DNA of 64,000 bases, taken from the NCBI GenBank assembly GCA_030760725.1, contig JASWHV010000004.1, positions 55,085,136-55,149,135 on the forward strand, given 5' to 3'. Below the pieces are notes generated by a model. It saw nothing but the letters and a program-made list of their open reading frames with translations, had not been told where the DNA came from and ran no database searches. The stretch's first letter is position 1. Each line of letters starts with the position of its first letter. A program made the translations under genes and the position numbers. This document shows, in pieces, positions 41,814-51,687 of the stretch. Source of the DNA: Neostapfia colusana (taxonomy: Eukaryota; Streptophyta; Magnoliopsida; Poales; Poaceae).

Positions 41814-42380
41814 CTAAGCGAGCGGAAGCGCAATGACAACGTTGGCCACCTTTGCGGACCGCCGCACCTCCCTGGCTATCGCAGCCGCCAGGCGTACCGC
41901 TTCCGACGACGCGATCAACGTGCAGAGCCGCTTCTCCGGGAACGTGGCGTACACGCCACCGAGCTCGAGGTCCTCGTCCGCTGCCAGCGCGGCCTGCCCC
42001 GCCTTGAGGCTCGCGGCGTGCGCGTCCGTGAGGAAGTGCCTCGGCGCGACTATCATCAGCTCGCCCGCCGTCACCGCGTTAGTGCCGCCTGCCACACCCC
42101 GCCGTCCTTTGTCTGCTAGGTTCACGAGTGCGCCTCTCCCGGATCCACTCGCGTCCGGGCTGTCTGCGCCCGCCGGGGTCCGCGTCGACACCCGATCTAC
42201 GCCGAACCTCGCGAAGGGGGCAAAGAACTCGTCCTGGACGGTTGGGTCCGACTGAAACATGAAGGCAACGATCTGCGGGAACGCGGCAACCCCGGCGACC
42301 TCGTTCGCCTGGTACGTCGTCACCGCCTCGCCCTTCTTGTTCTCGAACAGCTTGGTCCGGGAGTCGACCTCTACCGCCAT
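41814..42380 (-). CDS. Unrecognised 188-residue reading frame in the gene-capturing LTR element
   Basis: An uninterrupted minus-strand frame starting MAVEVDSRTKLFENKKGEAV, about 90 bases inside the PBS. The first 75 residues are not recognised. The C-terminal half (GELMIVAPRHFLTDAHA, then ELGGVYATFPEKRL and AREVRRSAKVANVVIA) loosely recalls plant PADRE/DUF4228 proteins, where a bound, Leu-rich stretch precedes a 'GxxYxxxPxxRL' motif. That assignment is weak. It shows no retroviral gag, protease or RT motif. It could be a captured host gene or a highly diverged gag-like protein. The GC content is well above the element's LTRs. Confidence 0.4.
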   Translation of the reverse strand: MAVEVDSRTKLFENKKGEAVTTYQANEVAGVAAFPQIVAFMFQSDPTVQDEFFAPFARFGVDRVSTRTPAGADSPDASGSGRGALVNLADKGRRGVAGGTNAVTAGELMIVAPRHFLTDAHAASLKAGQAALAADEDLELGGVYATFPEKRLCTLIASSEAVRLAAAIAREVRRSAKVANVVIALPLA

Positions 42381-42682
42381 CTGCAGCGTAATACCCTCCC
42401 TCTAGTTGGTTTCACCTCTCGGCCACCCCCGGGAGTTCGTCCTCCCGGGGGCAAGATCTAAAAACTCTAGCTCTTGATACCAATTGTTGGAAATCCGTCG
42501 ATTAATTTTCTCTAAACATCTCTTTCTATTTTTCTCTTGATTTATTCTCAATAGGGGGTTGTATATAAAGTCCCAAATTACAGTCCTAATCTAATATTAG
42601 CTAGACTCCTAATCTTACTTGACTTGGACTCTATCTCTAACACTAATTACTCTAGAAAAACGGGACTATATCTAACACAAAC

Positions 42683-44400
42683 GGGTCAAACTCCATGGAA
42701 CAAAGATTATCAGTGGTGAAATACCAAACAGATAGAAGGTTAGCAATGATGTCAGAGGTTAATAAAATATTGTTATGGTAAAATGGGTCGGGAAGAACCG
42801 ACTCTCCTACTGAGGAGACGTGCAGAATGAACACATTGCCGACAACGATAGAAGGGGACGCAGAGTTGGGTGGGCGAAAAGTAGAGATTTTACCAAGGTC
42901 GATCGCGGTGTGGTTGGATGCGTCGGAATCGGCCACCCAATCGGTCACCGCGGGAGGGGGGTCAAGCGACATCGTGCTCAATGAGTTAGCCAACGACTAC
43001 TGGTCCCAAGAGCCTGCCCATGGCGTCCATGGCTGCGGCGCTGGTTGCTGTGGTGGGGGGACCGGGATCGGCGTGAGTGAAGGCGTGAAGGGAGGCCCAC
43101 GAGGCTGCCGGGGGCGCTGCCAACGCCTGGGGTGCTGAAGATAGCCGACTGCTGAAGAAGCAGTTGTTGCACCCCTCGTTCACCGGGTTGGGCCACATGG
43201 TGATGTGGCCAGTCAAAGGGTTGTAGAAGGAGGGCCATGTGCCTTGTCCGCCGCCAGTGGAGGAGTTGCCACCGCCACCGTGGCCACGGCTGCTGTCGCC
43301 GCGTCCACGGCCACGCCCTTTGTCATGGTCGCTGCCGCCATCACCACCACGGCCGCCTGAGGTAGTGTTGGGCGCAGCAAGCTGACCAGCACGCAGGTGG
43401 GGTGGCGCCGGCGTTTGTGGTGTCGTACCTGAGGCGCGCTGCTGGTGCTGATGGTTGGAGGAAGAGTCGTAGAACGCGGTTGCCACGCCGGTGCGTCACG
43501 GGGAGTCAAGAGTGATCTCAAGGAGTAGATCATTCCAACGTTGTGGAAGGAGTAGAAGAGCAATGGTCCGCTTGCTGAAAGTCTTGATGTGGTCAGTACT
43601 TCTTGTTCAAGCCTTGTAGATGGTTGACAACAAGAGCATGGTCGGACACCTCTTCGCCAAGGGCGCGCATGGCGTCGGCCGTGTTCTTCATCTGTCGACA
43701 GTAGTCGTTAACGTTGAGATCACCCTACTGAAAGACACGCAATTGACCATCAAGATGAAGCATCCTAGTCTCATGATTGCTGAGAAACTGGGCTTCGATA
43801 GCGAACCAAGCTTGGCACGCCAACTCGTTGGGCTCGCGGAATCGTGCTGAAGAGCCAGAGAGGATGATGTCGTCCAGCCGGTAGAGGGAGTGTCGAGGAC
43901 AATGTTGTCGAGGACGTGCTGCTCCAAAGCGTAGCGCCGAAGGGTGAGGAGCATGAGATCGTGCTACCTCGTGTAGTGGGAAGAGAGGGGGTCGAGCACG
44001 ACGGACACAAGGGAGCGGATGTTCTGAATAGCCACTGCTTGGGCATGGAGGTTGGCGACTTCGATTGCCTCTACGACGTTGCCCTCGCCGGTAGTAGACC
44101 GGTCGTCGTCCATGGTGGGTGTGGCCACCTTTTCGGCAGTGGTGGCTAGGACGCGCTTGAGCTCAGCGAGGGAAGCCTTCTCCCTCTGCTAATCCCAGGC
44201 GAGGGCGGTTGCGCGCTCACGGGGTGCGGGTGACAGAGAGGGCTTCGCGAACCTTGACCAGGGCTACCGCCAATTCGGTCTGGTCCTCCTTGGCTGCATC
44301 GGCAGCCGCAGCTGTGGCAGCCGTTTTCTCCTCTTGCTCTTGTAGGAGGCGCAGGGCGTCGACAGGGGTGCCTGCCATGGCCGACATGGAGGAGAACGGT
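42683..44400 (-). pseudogene. Copia B protease start and gag
   Basis: The minus strand reads the protease DWVADSDASNHTAIDLGKIS (the catalytic DSGA is changed to DSDA, about 42940) preceded by SLSTMSLDPPP. The gag runs upstream: a Gly/His-rich C-terminus, 'FYNPLTGHITMWPNP' (about 43220), and capsid pieces (MRALGEEVSDHALV..., LRRYALEQHVLDNIVL, NIRSLVSVVLDPLSSHYT) up to about 44000. An N-terminal coiled coil ends near 44390. Several shifts and stops are present. The gene continues after the captured LTR element into 38281-40508. Confidence 0.75.
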
Positions 44401-44477
44401 TCGGTGGGAGAGAGGAGAAAAAAGGTGTCTAAACTAAGAAAGGGAGCGAAAGCGAGATCCTAGGTCTCGTGATACCA

Positions 44478-44766
44478 TGATAGAAGGTATAGAAGGTGTA
44501 CTGCCAAAGAATATAATGGATATGAATTAATATGATGGAGGAAGGAGTACATATATAGGGCAGCAGCCTTGCACCCCAAGACTGGCTATAATCACAGCAC
44601 TAAGGTTCCCTAATAACAGTGACTAATGACATCACAAATGGCGGCAATCGCAGAAGTAATGAGGTCTAATGAAAGCATCTAATGACAACACTAATGACCC
44701 CTAATAACAGCAGTAACGAGGTCTAATGACAGCACCAATGAGGACTAAATACAGAATATTCTAACA
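44478..44766 (-). repeat. Copia B 5' LTR
   Basis: 289 bases, on the minus strand TGTTAGAATATTCTG to CCTTCTATCA, with PBS TGGTATCACGAG at 44466-44477. It contains tandem 'tgtcattaga/gtcattagtg' words (about 44590-44740) and a TATA-like 'ccctatatatgtac'. It does not match the LTR fragment at the element's other end (38175-38275). It borders the host gene intron. Confidence 0.8.
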
Positions 44767-44899
44767 ATCAGGTTATCAATAAATTTAGAGCCAAGGTACC
44801 TACTTTTGCTGGCTACACTACAATAGATAGCATCAATTTTTTCCACCAAAGTTTAGCTATCACTATCAGAATACTATTCTTGACATCGCAATAACTTAC
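44767..44899 (-). other. Host intron sequence next to the transposon block
   Basis: AT-rich sequence between copia B and the GT donor of the exon at 44900. No exon is seen. Confidence 0.5.
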
Positions 44900-44948
44900 C
44901 CTCCAATCGTCTCCATTCAGCAGCTTCACGTATTGCTTTGAGCTCAAC
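44900..44948 (-). CDS. Host gene exon, probably of the DUF3752/GPALPP gene
   Basis: A 49-base exon after a perfect pyrimidine tract and CAG, before a GTAAGT donor. It enters in phase 0 and leaves in phase 1. The peptide is VELKAIREAAEWRRLE plus the first base (G) of the next codon. The exon at 5257 needs exactly one base from its upstream neighbour and would give Gly-Val-Ser. The combined reading, charged helix then AEWRRLEGVSLEGDEELLAG and KRDEWM, suits the region before the DUF3752 domain. The exon pair is certain to me as exons. Their assignment to this gene is an inference that a transcript would settle. Confidence 0.65.
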
Positions 44949-45087
44949 CTGGAAAGAAAATAAACATGAACATAAATTACTTAATGGTTTCCATGTTAAT
45001 AGCGTGACTAGGAGAAGTAGTGACAGTACTTTAGCTCAATACTAGAAAGGTGGCAAATCAATATGCGTACAGCATAAAGAAGATTAC

Positions 45088-45141
45088 CTCAAATTGTTCC
45101 ATCTCCTCTTTCTTTTTTATCTTTTCATCTATTGCCCCTCT
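45088..45141 (-). CDS. Host gene exon upstream of 44900-44948
   Basis: A 54-base exon in phase 0 at both ends, with acceptor 'ttattgcag' and donor GTAATC. The peptide is RGAIDEKIKKKEEMEQFE, a charged helix that continues into VELKAIREAAEWRRLE after a 139-base intron. There are no stops. The joined helix has heptad-like spacing and could be a coiled coil. It belongs with the next exon downstream. Confidence 0.65.
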
Positions 45142-46189
45142 CTGCAATAAAGGAAATAGTGGAGCAGAAATTTGTAAGCTAGAACAGGGGGACACTTTAT
45201 GAGTTAATAAAATGACATTAAGAAGGTCGGCAGCAAATGTTGATTCTGAATTGAGATAAATCACTAGATCTGACACCAGTAACCGGTTGGTGAAAGATCT
45301 ACTCAGAATGAAGTTGTACCTGGGGTAGACCGTAGACCTGGGGGGGAGGGAGTCTTTTGGTGAGTCATGTTATTTTCGTTCTAGAATAAAAACAGAAACT
45401 TAAACTACTTTATTTGAGCCTACAAACTCCAGGCCCTGCAAAGACCTCAGGAGTAGGAACCCTCCCGAACAAGCCTTGATACATTTAACAACGGTTACAG
45501 GTTTGGCACCAGATGTTTCCAGAATGATCAATAACTAACTAGGGGTACTGCTGGGTACAACTGATAGCATTGCTCCAGAGAACAGACCACAAAGTTTCTT
45601 ACAGATTGGTACCTGCAGTTTGCTAAAATAGCACTAACAATGCATCAAATAAACTAATCAACATCTAAGCTTGACTTTTAGTTGCTTGTATTGTAGCCAC
45701 AAAGCGGCTTCTTTAGTTTGTTTTCCTTGATCCTGGATTCGTGGTAGCATACTACGTAATCTGAGATTTACATTATATCAATGGCAGGCACCGTTTGGAA
45801 AATGCTTCACAAGAACCAGTAGTGTTTTCCTTTCAAGTTTGATCAAACTTCTCAATCAAGAAAAATGGTAACTAATTCATGCATCCAAAGCTTCCAATTA
45901 GATTCAATTGCAGGCAAATATGCGTCAGTCGTAAATACAAAGGGGCAGTACTTAATCTTATTAGGCTTGCTTTCGCCTTGGAAGAGAAATGTCCATTCAC
46001 ATTACCTTATCATGCTCATGTGGCTATGCAGTGACATAAATTAAAGCAGCAAATGTCCTCTGAACAAGAGAATAAGATTTTGAAGTTACAAATTCAATTG
46101 CTATTTATTTCCTCACTCATGACGATTTGAGTACTTAAGTTCATCAAAACTAACTATAGATGAGGTTCAACGTTTCAAAATTTTGTATA
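45142..46189 (-). other. Host intron sequence upstream of the exon pair
   Basis: AT-rich sequence with no further exon I can defend apart from the possible micro-exon. It ends where copia C begins at about 46190. The gene's 5' exons are presumably right of the transposon block or outside the window. Confidence 0.45.
45320..45337 (-). CDS. Possible 18-bp micro-exon of the same gene
   Basis: The minus strand shows a C-rich tract and CAG, then GTCTACGGTCTACCCCAG, then a GTACAA donor. It would encode VYGLPQ in phase 0 and join to RGAIDEK. It is weak evidence: a chance pair of splice-like dinucleotides is possible. Confidence 0.25.
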
Positions 46190-47473
46190 TTAGGGATGTG
46201 TTCGACTTGGCCTCGACGAAGCCTATCGAGGCTGAGGCAAATCTGTTGTACCACGCCTAAGGTGCCTGCTTCATAGCATACAACGACATGTTCAACTTAC
46301 AGACCATATCTGGACGATATGAATCCATGAATTCAGTCGGTTGGCCGCAGTACACTGTCTTAGTCAAAGTGTCGTGGAGAAAGGCGTTTTTGACGTCCAG
46401 CTGATGGACAGGCCAAGAACGCGAGACGGCTAGCGTCAGAACAGTGTGGATAGTGGTCTGCTCCACCACAAGACAAAGTCTCGTCGTAGTCAATTGTGAG
46501 GCACTGAGTGAAACCCGAAGGACCCACCGAGCCTTGTACCTCTTAAGAGAGTCATCCACCTTTTTCTTATGCGTGAACACCCACTTGCCAAGAACAATGT
46601 TGCCACAAGAGCGACATGGCACCAAATACTAGGTCTTGTTAGCAAGTATAGCCTCATAGTCCTCCTCCGTAGCACGTCGCCAATGAGGATCAACGAGGGC
46701 GCTACGAATAGAGCTCGGTACAGGCGAGATCAGTGAGGTAGAAGGTGGTCAAGGTGTGCTCAACGAGATGGCAAGACTAGAGAAGCGGTCGACAGGTCGA
46801 AGGACCCCGATAGCCCACCAAGTCACTATCAGGTGGACGTGACAGTGATCCCGGTGAAGAGGCAGATGATGGTACACCGACGGCTCGTGTATGGTCATCG
46901 TGCTAAACGAGTTAGCAAGCGACTGTTGACCCCACCCGGCAGTGTACGGTGGCCAAGACGGAGCCGGGTGAGACTGCAGTGGTGATTGTGGTAGTAGCAT
47001 AAGCTGGTGCAGCGTCGAGGCGGCTTGAGAAGGGTATCTAGGGAAACAACCGGGCCCACCAGAAATCAGAGTAGCCAGGACGATCGTGAGGGTGCTATGG
47101 GCGTGGTGCCAAAATACCTAGAGACGGGCCAGGTCACATAGTGATCCACCGGTCCACGGGTTGTAGAGAGGTGGCCAAGGAGTGCTACCCTAGCCAGAAC
47201 CTCCACCCCCACCACCGTTGCCCCCATCCCCGCCACCACGTCGACGACGGTTGCCACCACCAAAGCTGGCAGAGGCTCTTGGGGCGATAGAAGAACGAGG
47301 TGAGCCAGGAGGCAACGAGTCATGGGGACGCAAGGGGGGGCGGGGGGGGGGGCGTCTGAGGCAGTAGAGGACGTAGGAGGGCGCTGGTGCTGCCTGGAAC
47401 CGGATTCGTAGAGAGCCGTAGCGGAGGGAGGGTGTACCGCGGCTCCCTTAGTGATATACTCGTAGATGAGGTC
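46190..47473 (-). pseudogene. Copia C, internally deleted gag-RT remnant
   Basis: From right to left the minus strand reads gag C-terminus (ITKGAAVHPPSATALYESGS, a Gly/Arg-rich part, PLYNPWTGGS near 47150) and SLANSFSTMTI just before the protease. It then jumps at about 46880 straight to VYHHLPLHRDHCHVHLIVTW, a motif that lies between integrase and RT in sister elements. RT follows (LVPCRSCGNIVLGKWVFTHK, LAVSRSWPVHQLDVKNAFLH, LNMSLYAMKQAP) and ends at about 46193. Protease and integrase are thus deleted, and both ends are missing: E cuts the gag at 47474. Hopscotch/Retrofit type. Confidence 0.82.
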
Positions 47474-47872
47474 TGTTGGTACCCCCAATACTGGGTACCC
47501 CCCGCGCACAGGAGAAAAACCGCCTAAGGACCTCACGTCCTCCGCAGGGGTGAGCTCCGAAGGCACCATGTGTCCAGCAGGGCCGGGCCTCCCCTCTCCT
47601 CAGAGGCGAGCCCCGGGCCTGCCACGTGGCCAGCAAAGCCGGATCTCACGCCCTCCGCAGGGGTGAGCCCCGAAGGTGCCACGTGTCCAGCAGGGCCGGG
47701 TCTCCCCTCTCCTTAGAGGCGAGCCTTGGGCCTGCCACGTGGCCAGCAGTGCCGGACCTCACGCCCTCCGAGGGGTGAGCTCCGAAGGCGCCACGTGTCC
47801 AGCAGGGCCAGGCCTCCCCTCTCCTCGGAGGCGAGCTCCGGGCCTGCCACGTGGCCAGCAGAGCCGGACCTC
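47474..47872 (+). repeat. Gypsy-like LTR E, first part, with 113-bp tandem repeats
   Basis: It starts TGTTGGTACCCCCAATACTG, as LTRs of some grass gypsy elements do. From 47531 a 113-base unit repeats at 47531, 47644, 47757 and 47869; the fourth is split by copia D. Each unit consists of two related halves of about 56 bases, each ending 'cca(c)cgtg(t/g)ccagca'. CACGTG occurs at 47623, 47680, 47736, 47792 and 47848. It continues at 53551. It truncates copia C. Confidence 0.75.
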
Positions 47873-48252
47873 TGTTAGTAGTTGAATTCTCACTCTCAAT
47901 CGAAGAGAGGATGACACTAGGAGTTGGGGCAATTTTCTTGTCTATTTCTCACACAATGCCATGCCAACCCAAAGGGTTGAGGCTACATATTTATAGCTGC
48001 CATAGCAGCCAAGCATATGCCACAAAGATGTTAGTCTAAGATGCTTAGATGCTGTCCTAATATGTTGTTCTTGGCTGACACTAAGATGTTGTCCTAGTGT
48101 CCTTAGATGCTGTCCTAATTGGGGCCACAAAGACCAAAGGACTAGAGTACAACAAGGAGCAAGGACCAAGGACTAAAGTGCAACAAACTAAAGGACTAGG
48201 GTACAAGGGACTAGGGACCAAAGACCAAAGGACTACAAGACTTATTCCAGCA
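47873..48252 (-). repeat. Copia D 3' LTR
   Basis: 380 bases. It carries repeated 'ttagatgctgtcctaa' words (48040-48120) and a run of 'ggactaa/aaggacta' words (48130-48240). On the minus strand a TATA-like 'tataaatatg' is near 47985. Confidence 0.9.
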
Positions 48253-48259
48253 TTCTCCC

Positions 48260-50515
48260 CCTAAGTCTTGTACGTCGTCTTCTAAGAGGCTTGGACCATC
48301 CTGATCTTGGTGCGAAGTTCAATGAACTTGAGCCTCCCAAGGGGCTTCGTGAGCAGGTCCGCAAGCTGGTCATTGGTGTTAATGTAGTTCGTCTTGATGC
48401 TCCCTTCCTCCAAGCATTTTCAGATGAAGTGGCACCTCACCCGGATGTGCTTGCTCCGTTCATGGAAAACGGGATTCTTTGCCAGGGCCAGAGCGGACAC
48501 GTTGTCCACCCTGAGTTCGACCGCTCCAGTGTCTCTGCTTAGGAGATCACCAAGCAGTCGACTAAGCCAGAGCGCCTGAGTTGAAGAGGTGGAGGCTGCT
48601 ATGTACTCGGCCTCGCAGCTGGACAGGGCCACCACCTGCTGCTTGACCGACTGCCAGCTAACGTGACACTTGCCGAAGAAGAAGAGGATCCCGCTCGTGC
48701 TCTTGCTGGTGTCGATGTCGTCGGCGTGGTCGCTATCGCTGTACCCGACAAGGTGTGCCTCCCCAGGACACCTCGGGTAGTGGAGGCTGTGATAGAGAGT
48801 CCCCGCAACATAGCGGATGATCCTCTTCACAGCCTGCTGGTGATCCGTCGTCGGTCATTGCAGGAACCGACTAACGTAGCCGACGGAGAATGCCAAGTCC
48901 GGCCGTGTGTGGGTAAGGTAGCGAAGGCTCCCCACAAGACACCGGTACTGCGTAGCGTCCACCTCCTCCGCCGTGCTGTCGCGGCTCAGCTTCAGCCTCT
49001 CCTCCATCGGAGTGAGAGCTGGGTTGCAGTTTGTGAGCCTAGCTAGCTCAACAATGTGTTTGGCGTAGGCGGTCTGTCGATGTGTGATCCCGGAGTCAGC
49101 CTGGTGCACCTCAATCCCAAGGTAGAAGGAGAGAGATCCCAGGTCACTCATCTGGAAGGTGGCTTTCATCTCTTCCTTGAACGCTGCCACCTCCGCATCC
49201 TTGGTGCCGGTGATCACCAAGTCGTCGACGTAGACACCCACCAGTAGGGTGTTTCCTCCATTGCCCCGCCGATAGATGGCCGCCACGTGCGGGCATTGCC
49301 CGAAGCCCATCCTCTTGAGCGTGGAATCCTACTTGGCATTCCACGCCCTTGGTTCCTGACGCAAGCCATAGAGGGCCTTGCGCAGGCGCAACACCTTGCC
49401 CTCCTTGCCAGGGACCACAAACCCCGGCGACTGGTGTACGTAGACCTCCTCCTTCAAGTCGCCGTTGAGGAACGCCGACTTGACGTCCATGTGCTGGACA
49501 CGCCAGCCTTCTTGGGAAGCGAGTGCAAGAAGGAGTCACACGGATTCCATCCGTGCCACGGGGGCAAAAGCATCGTCGAAGTTGATCCCCTCCTGCTGCA
49601 CGAAGTCGCGTGCCACCAAGCGAGCCTTGTGCTTGACGATGGCGCCGGCTTCATCCCTCTTCAACTTGAACACCCACTTAAGGGTGATCGCACGATGACC
49701 GCGAGGGAGATCAGCAAGCTCCCAAGTGCGGTTCGTCTCAACCGCGTCCATCTCCGACTGCATCGCAGCACGCCATGCCGCGTGTTTCTCGGCCTCCGCA
49801 AAAGACCGAGGCTCGCCGTCATCGCACGCAAGGTGCAACTGCGCCTCCAAATCTTGATCATCCAGATCGTGAGGGGCCAGTCCCGGCACCGGCTGGTTGC
49901 CGAGAATGTTCTTCATCGTGCGATACCGCAACTGCTCGCCGTCGTAGCACCCGTCGAGGCGCTCCTCGTCGTGGGAGAGCGGAGTAACAAACTCCACTGG
50001 GTCGTGCTCGACACGAGCTGGGGACGGAGTGGGCGTACCTGGAGGAGTGGCCGTCGGTGCTGGAGTGCGTGGGGTCGCCGACTGAGGTGGAGGTGGACGG
50101 TGGGGGCTGGGGTAGACACGCTCGGTGGAGAAGAGTTGCCTACTCCCCCAACTTCCTTGAAGTGGACGTAGTCGACGATGAAGTCGTCGTGCGTCGAGGT
50201 CGAACCGTCGTCCACCGCCTTGTCCCATGCCCATCCTCGCCCTTCGTTGAACACAATGTCGCGCGTTGTGCGCACACGCTGTGTCTCTGGGTCGAGAATG
50301 CGGTAGGCCTTCGAGCCCTCCGCGTAGCCGATGAACACCCTCGGAGTGCTCCTGTCGTCGAGCTTGCTGATGTGGCCAAGCTCCTTGGCAAATGCGAGGC
50401 AGCCGAAGACCCGTAGATGAGAGACCGTCGGCTTGCGCCCATACCAAGCCTCATGCGAGCGGTTGAGGATGTAGACAGTCGTCACCACCGCCTCTCCCCA
50501 GAAGATAGTCGACAT
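48260..50515 (-). pseudogene. Copia D integrase C-terminus, RT and RNase H
   Basis: The minus strand reads the integrase end (WGEAVVTTVYILNRSHE, KPTVSHLRVFGCLAF, PRVFIGYAEGSKAYR), a Pro-rich linker, then RT (WELADLPRGHRAITLKWVFK, INFDDAFAPVARMESV). A CGA-type to TGA stop sits at 49536-49538, then HMDVKSAFLNGDL and LLVGVYVDDLVITG (about 49235). A TAG lies near 49330 and a TGA near 48857. RNase H follows: GYSDSDHADDIDTSKSTSG, SSCEAEYIAAS, ADLLTKPLG to about 48290. Shifts occur near 50510 and 50150. Tork-like by motif type (inference). Confidence 0.88.
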
Positions 50516-51687
50516 TCCCCTCTGCTTGAGGAGGACCGAGCCATCCCCACAACCGTCTGGTTGCGCCGCTTGACGACGCCGTTCTGCTGCGGGCTGTAGG
50601 GCGCGGAGTAGTGGCGCTGAACACCCTCATCCGCGCAATACGACGCAAATTCAGCCGCCGTGAATTCGCCGCCGTTGTCGGTGCGCAGCACACGCAGCTT
50701 GCGGTCGCACTCCGCCTCCGCAATGGCCTGTGCGCGCCTGATGGCGTTCGCAGCCTCTCCCTTGCTGCCAAGGACCACGACCCACATGTAGCGGGAGAGG
50801 TCGTTGACGAGCAGCAGGAAGTAGCGTCGTCCTCCTGGTGTAGCTGGTGTCACCGGGCCACACAAGTCCCCGTGAACGAGCTCGAGCCGTTCCTTAGCTC
50901 GAAAGCTCGACTGCTGGGGAAAAGGAAGCCGCCTCTGCTTTGTCAATAAGCAGATGTCGCAGAGCTGCTCCACGTGGTCAAGGCATGGCATGCCTCGCAC
51001 CATCTCCTTGGCACTGAGCTGCTTTAAGGCCTCAAAGTGAAGATGCCCAAAGCGCTCGTGCCACTGCCATGCCTCGTCGTCCCGACGAGTGGCAAGGCAG
51101 ACAGGCTGTGCTACCTGCACGTGAAGGACATAGAGTCGATTGGTGCCTCTAGTTACCTTGGCAAGAAGGCGACGATGGTGATCCCAAATCCTCATGACTC
51201 CGTCCTTAATCTCCACGCGCGAACCGTTCTCATCCAGCTGTCCCAGGCTGATGATGGAGTTTCTCAACGCGGGGATGTAGTAGACTCCGACGAGCAGCCT
51301 GTGCTCACCAGACTCGGCGGTGAGGATGACGGAGCCGACACCCTTGATCTCCACGCCGGAGGCGTCACCAAACTTGACAGAGCCTCGGACATTGGAGTCA
51401 AGCTCAACGAAGAACTCCCGTCGACCGGTCATGTGATGGGTGGCGCCGGTGTCGAGGCACCACCCGTCAGTCTTGTCGTTGCTGGAGCCGTCGCCGAGGA
51501 AAGCGTGTGTTTTTGGCTCATCAAGATGAAGGAGAGCCGCTGCGGTCGATGCCACTAGAGGTGGCTCGATGCTTCCGTTGCCAGAAGCAAAGCTGGCTCC
51601 TCCTCTACCTATGCCACGTGGGCCTCCTTCTCCACTTGTGCCACGTGGGCCTGGCCACGTCGTGGCTGTCGACACTCCCTGGCCCAA
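50482..51687 (-). pseudogene. Copia D protease and integrase
   Basis: A 401-codon open stretch: HLDEPKTHAFLGDGSSNDKT, protease WCLDTGATHHMTG (about 51465-51425), ISLGQLDENG, pre-integrase WHERFGHLHFEALKQL and CDICLLTKQRRLPFP, then the integrase core HGDLCGP, VLRTDNGGEFT (about 50700) and YSPQQNGVVKRRNQT. All three acidic integrase positions are present. The frame shifts at about 50510. This is the best preserved part of D. Confidence 0.9.

Larger units (their letters stand above)
40514..42677 (-). mobile_element. Gene-capturing non-autonomous LTR element, 2164 bp
   Basis: LTRs of 194 bases (40514-40707) and 193 bases (42485-42677) run TGTTAGATAT...ATTTCCAACA on the minus strand. The flanks are CAAAC on both sides (40509-40513, 42678-42682). 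A PBS of TGGTATCAAGAGC type adjoins the right LTR (about 42472-42484) and a polypurine tract (ATTAGGGGGTGATTG) adjoins the left. I count about 11 LTR substitutions, near 6%, hence a couple of million years at 1.3e-8 (inference). The interior holds no gag or pol. Instead it has a minisatellite (40755-41040), a NAC-like fragment (41298-41504) and a further reading frame (41814-42380). It sits in copia B. Confidence 0.9.

Noticed and set aside
47531..47872. CRISPR-like array or satellite centromere repeat
   Set aside because: The repeat has no unique spacers, only three and a half units, and lies within an LTR with TG start and TATA box.
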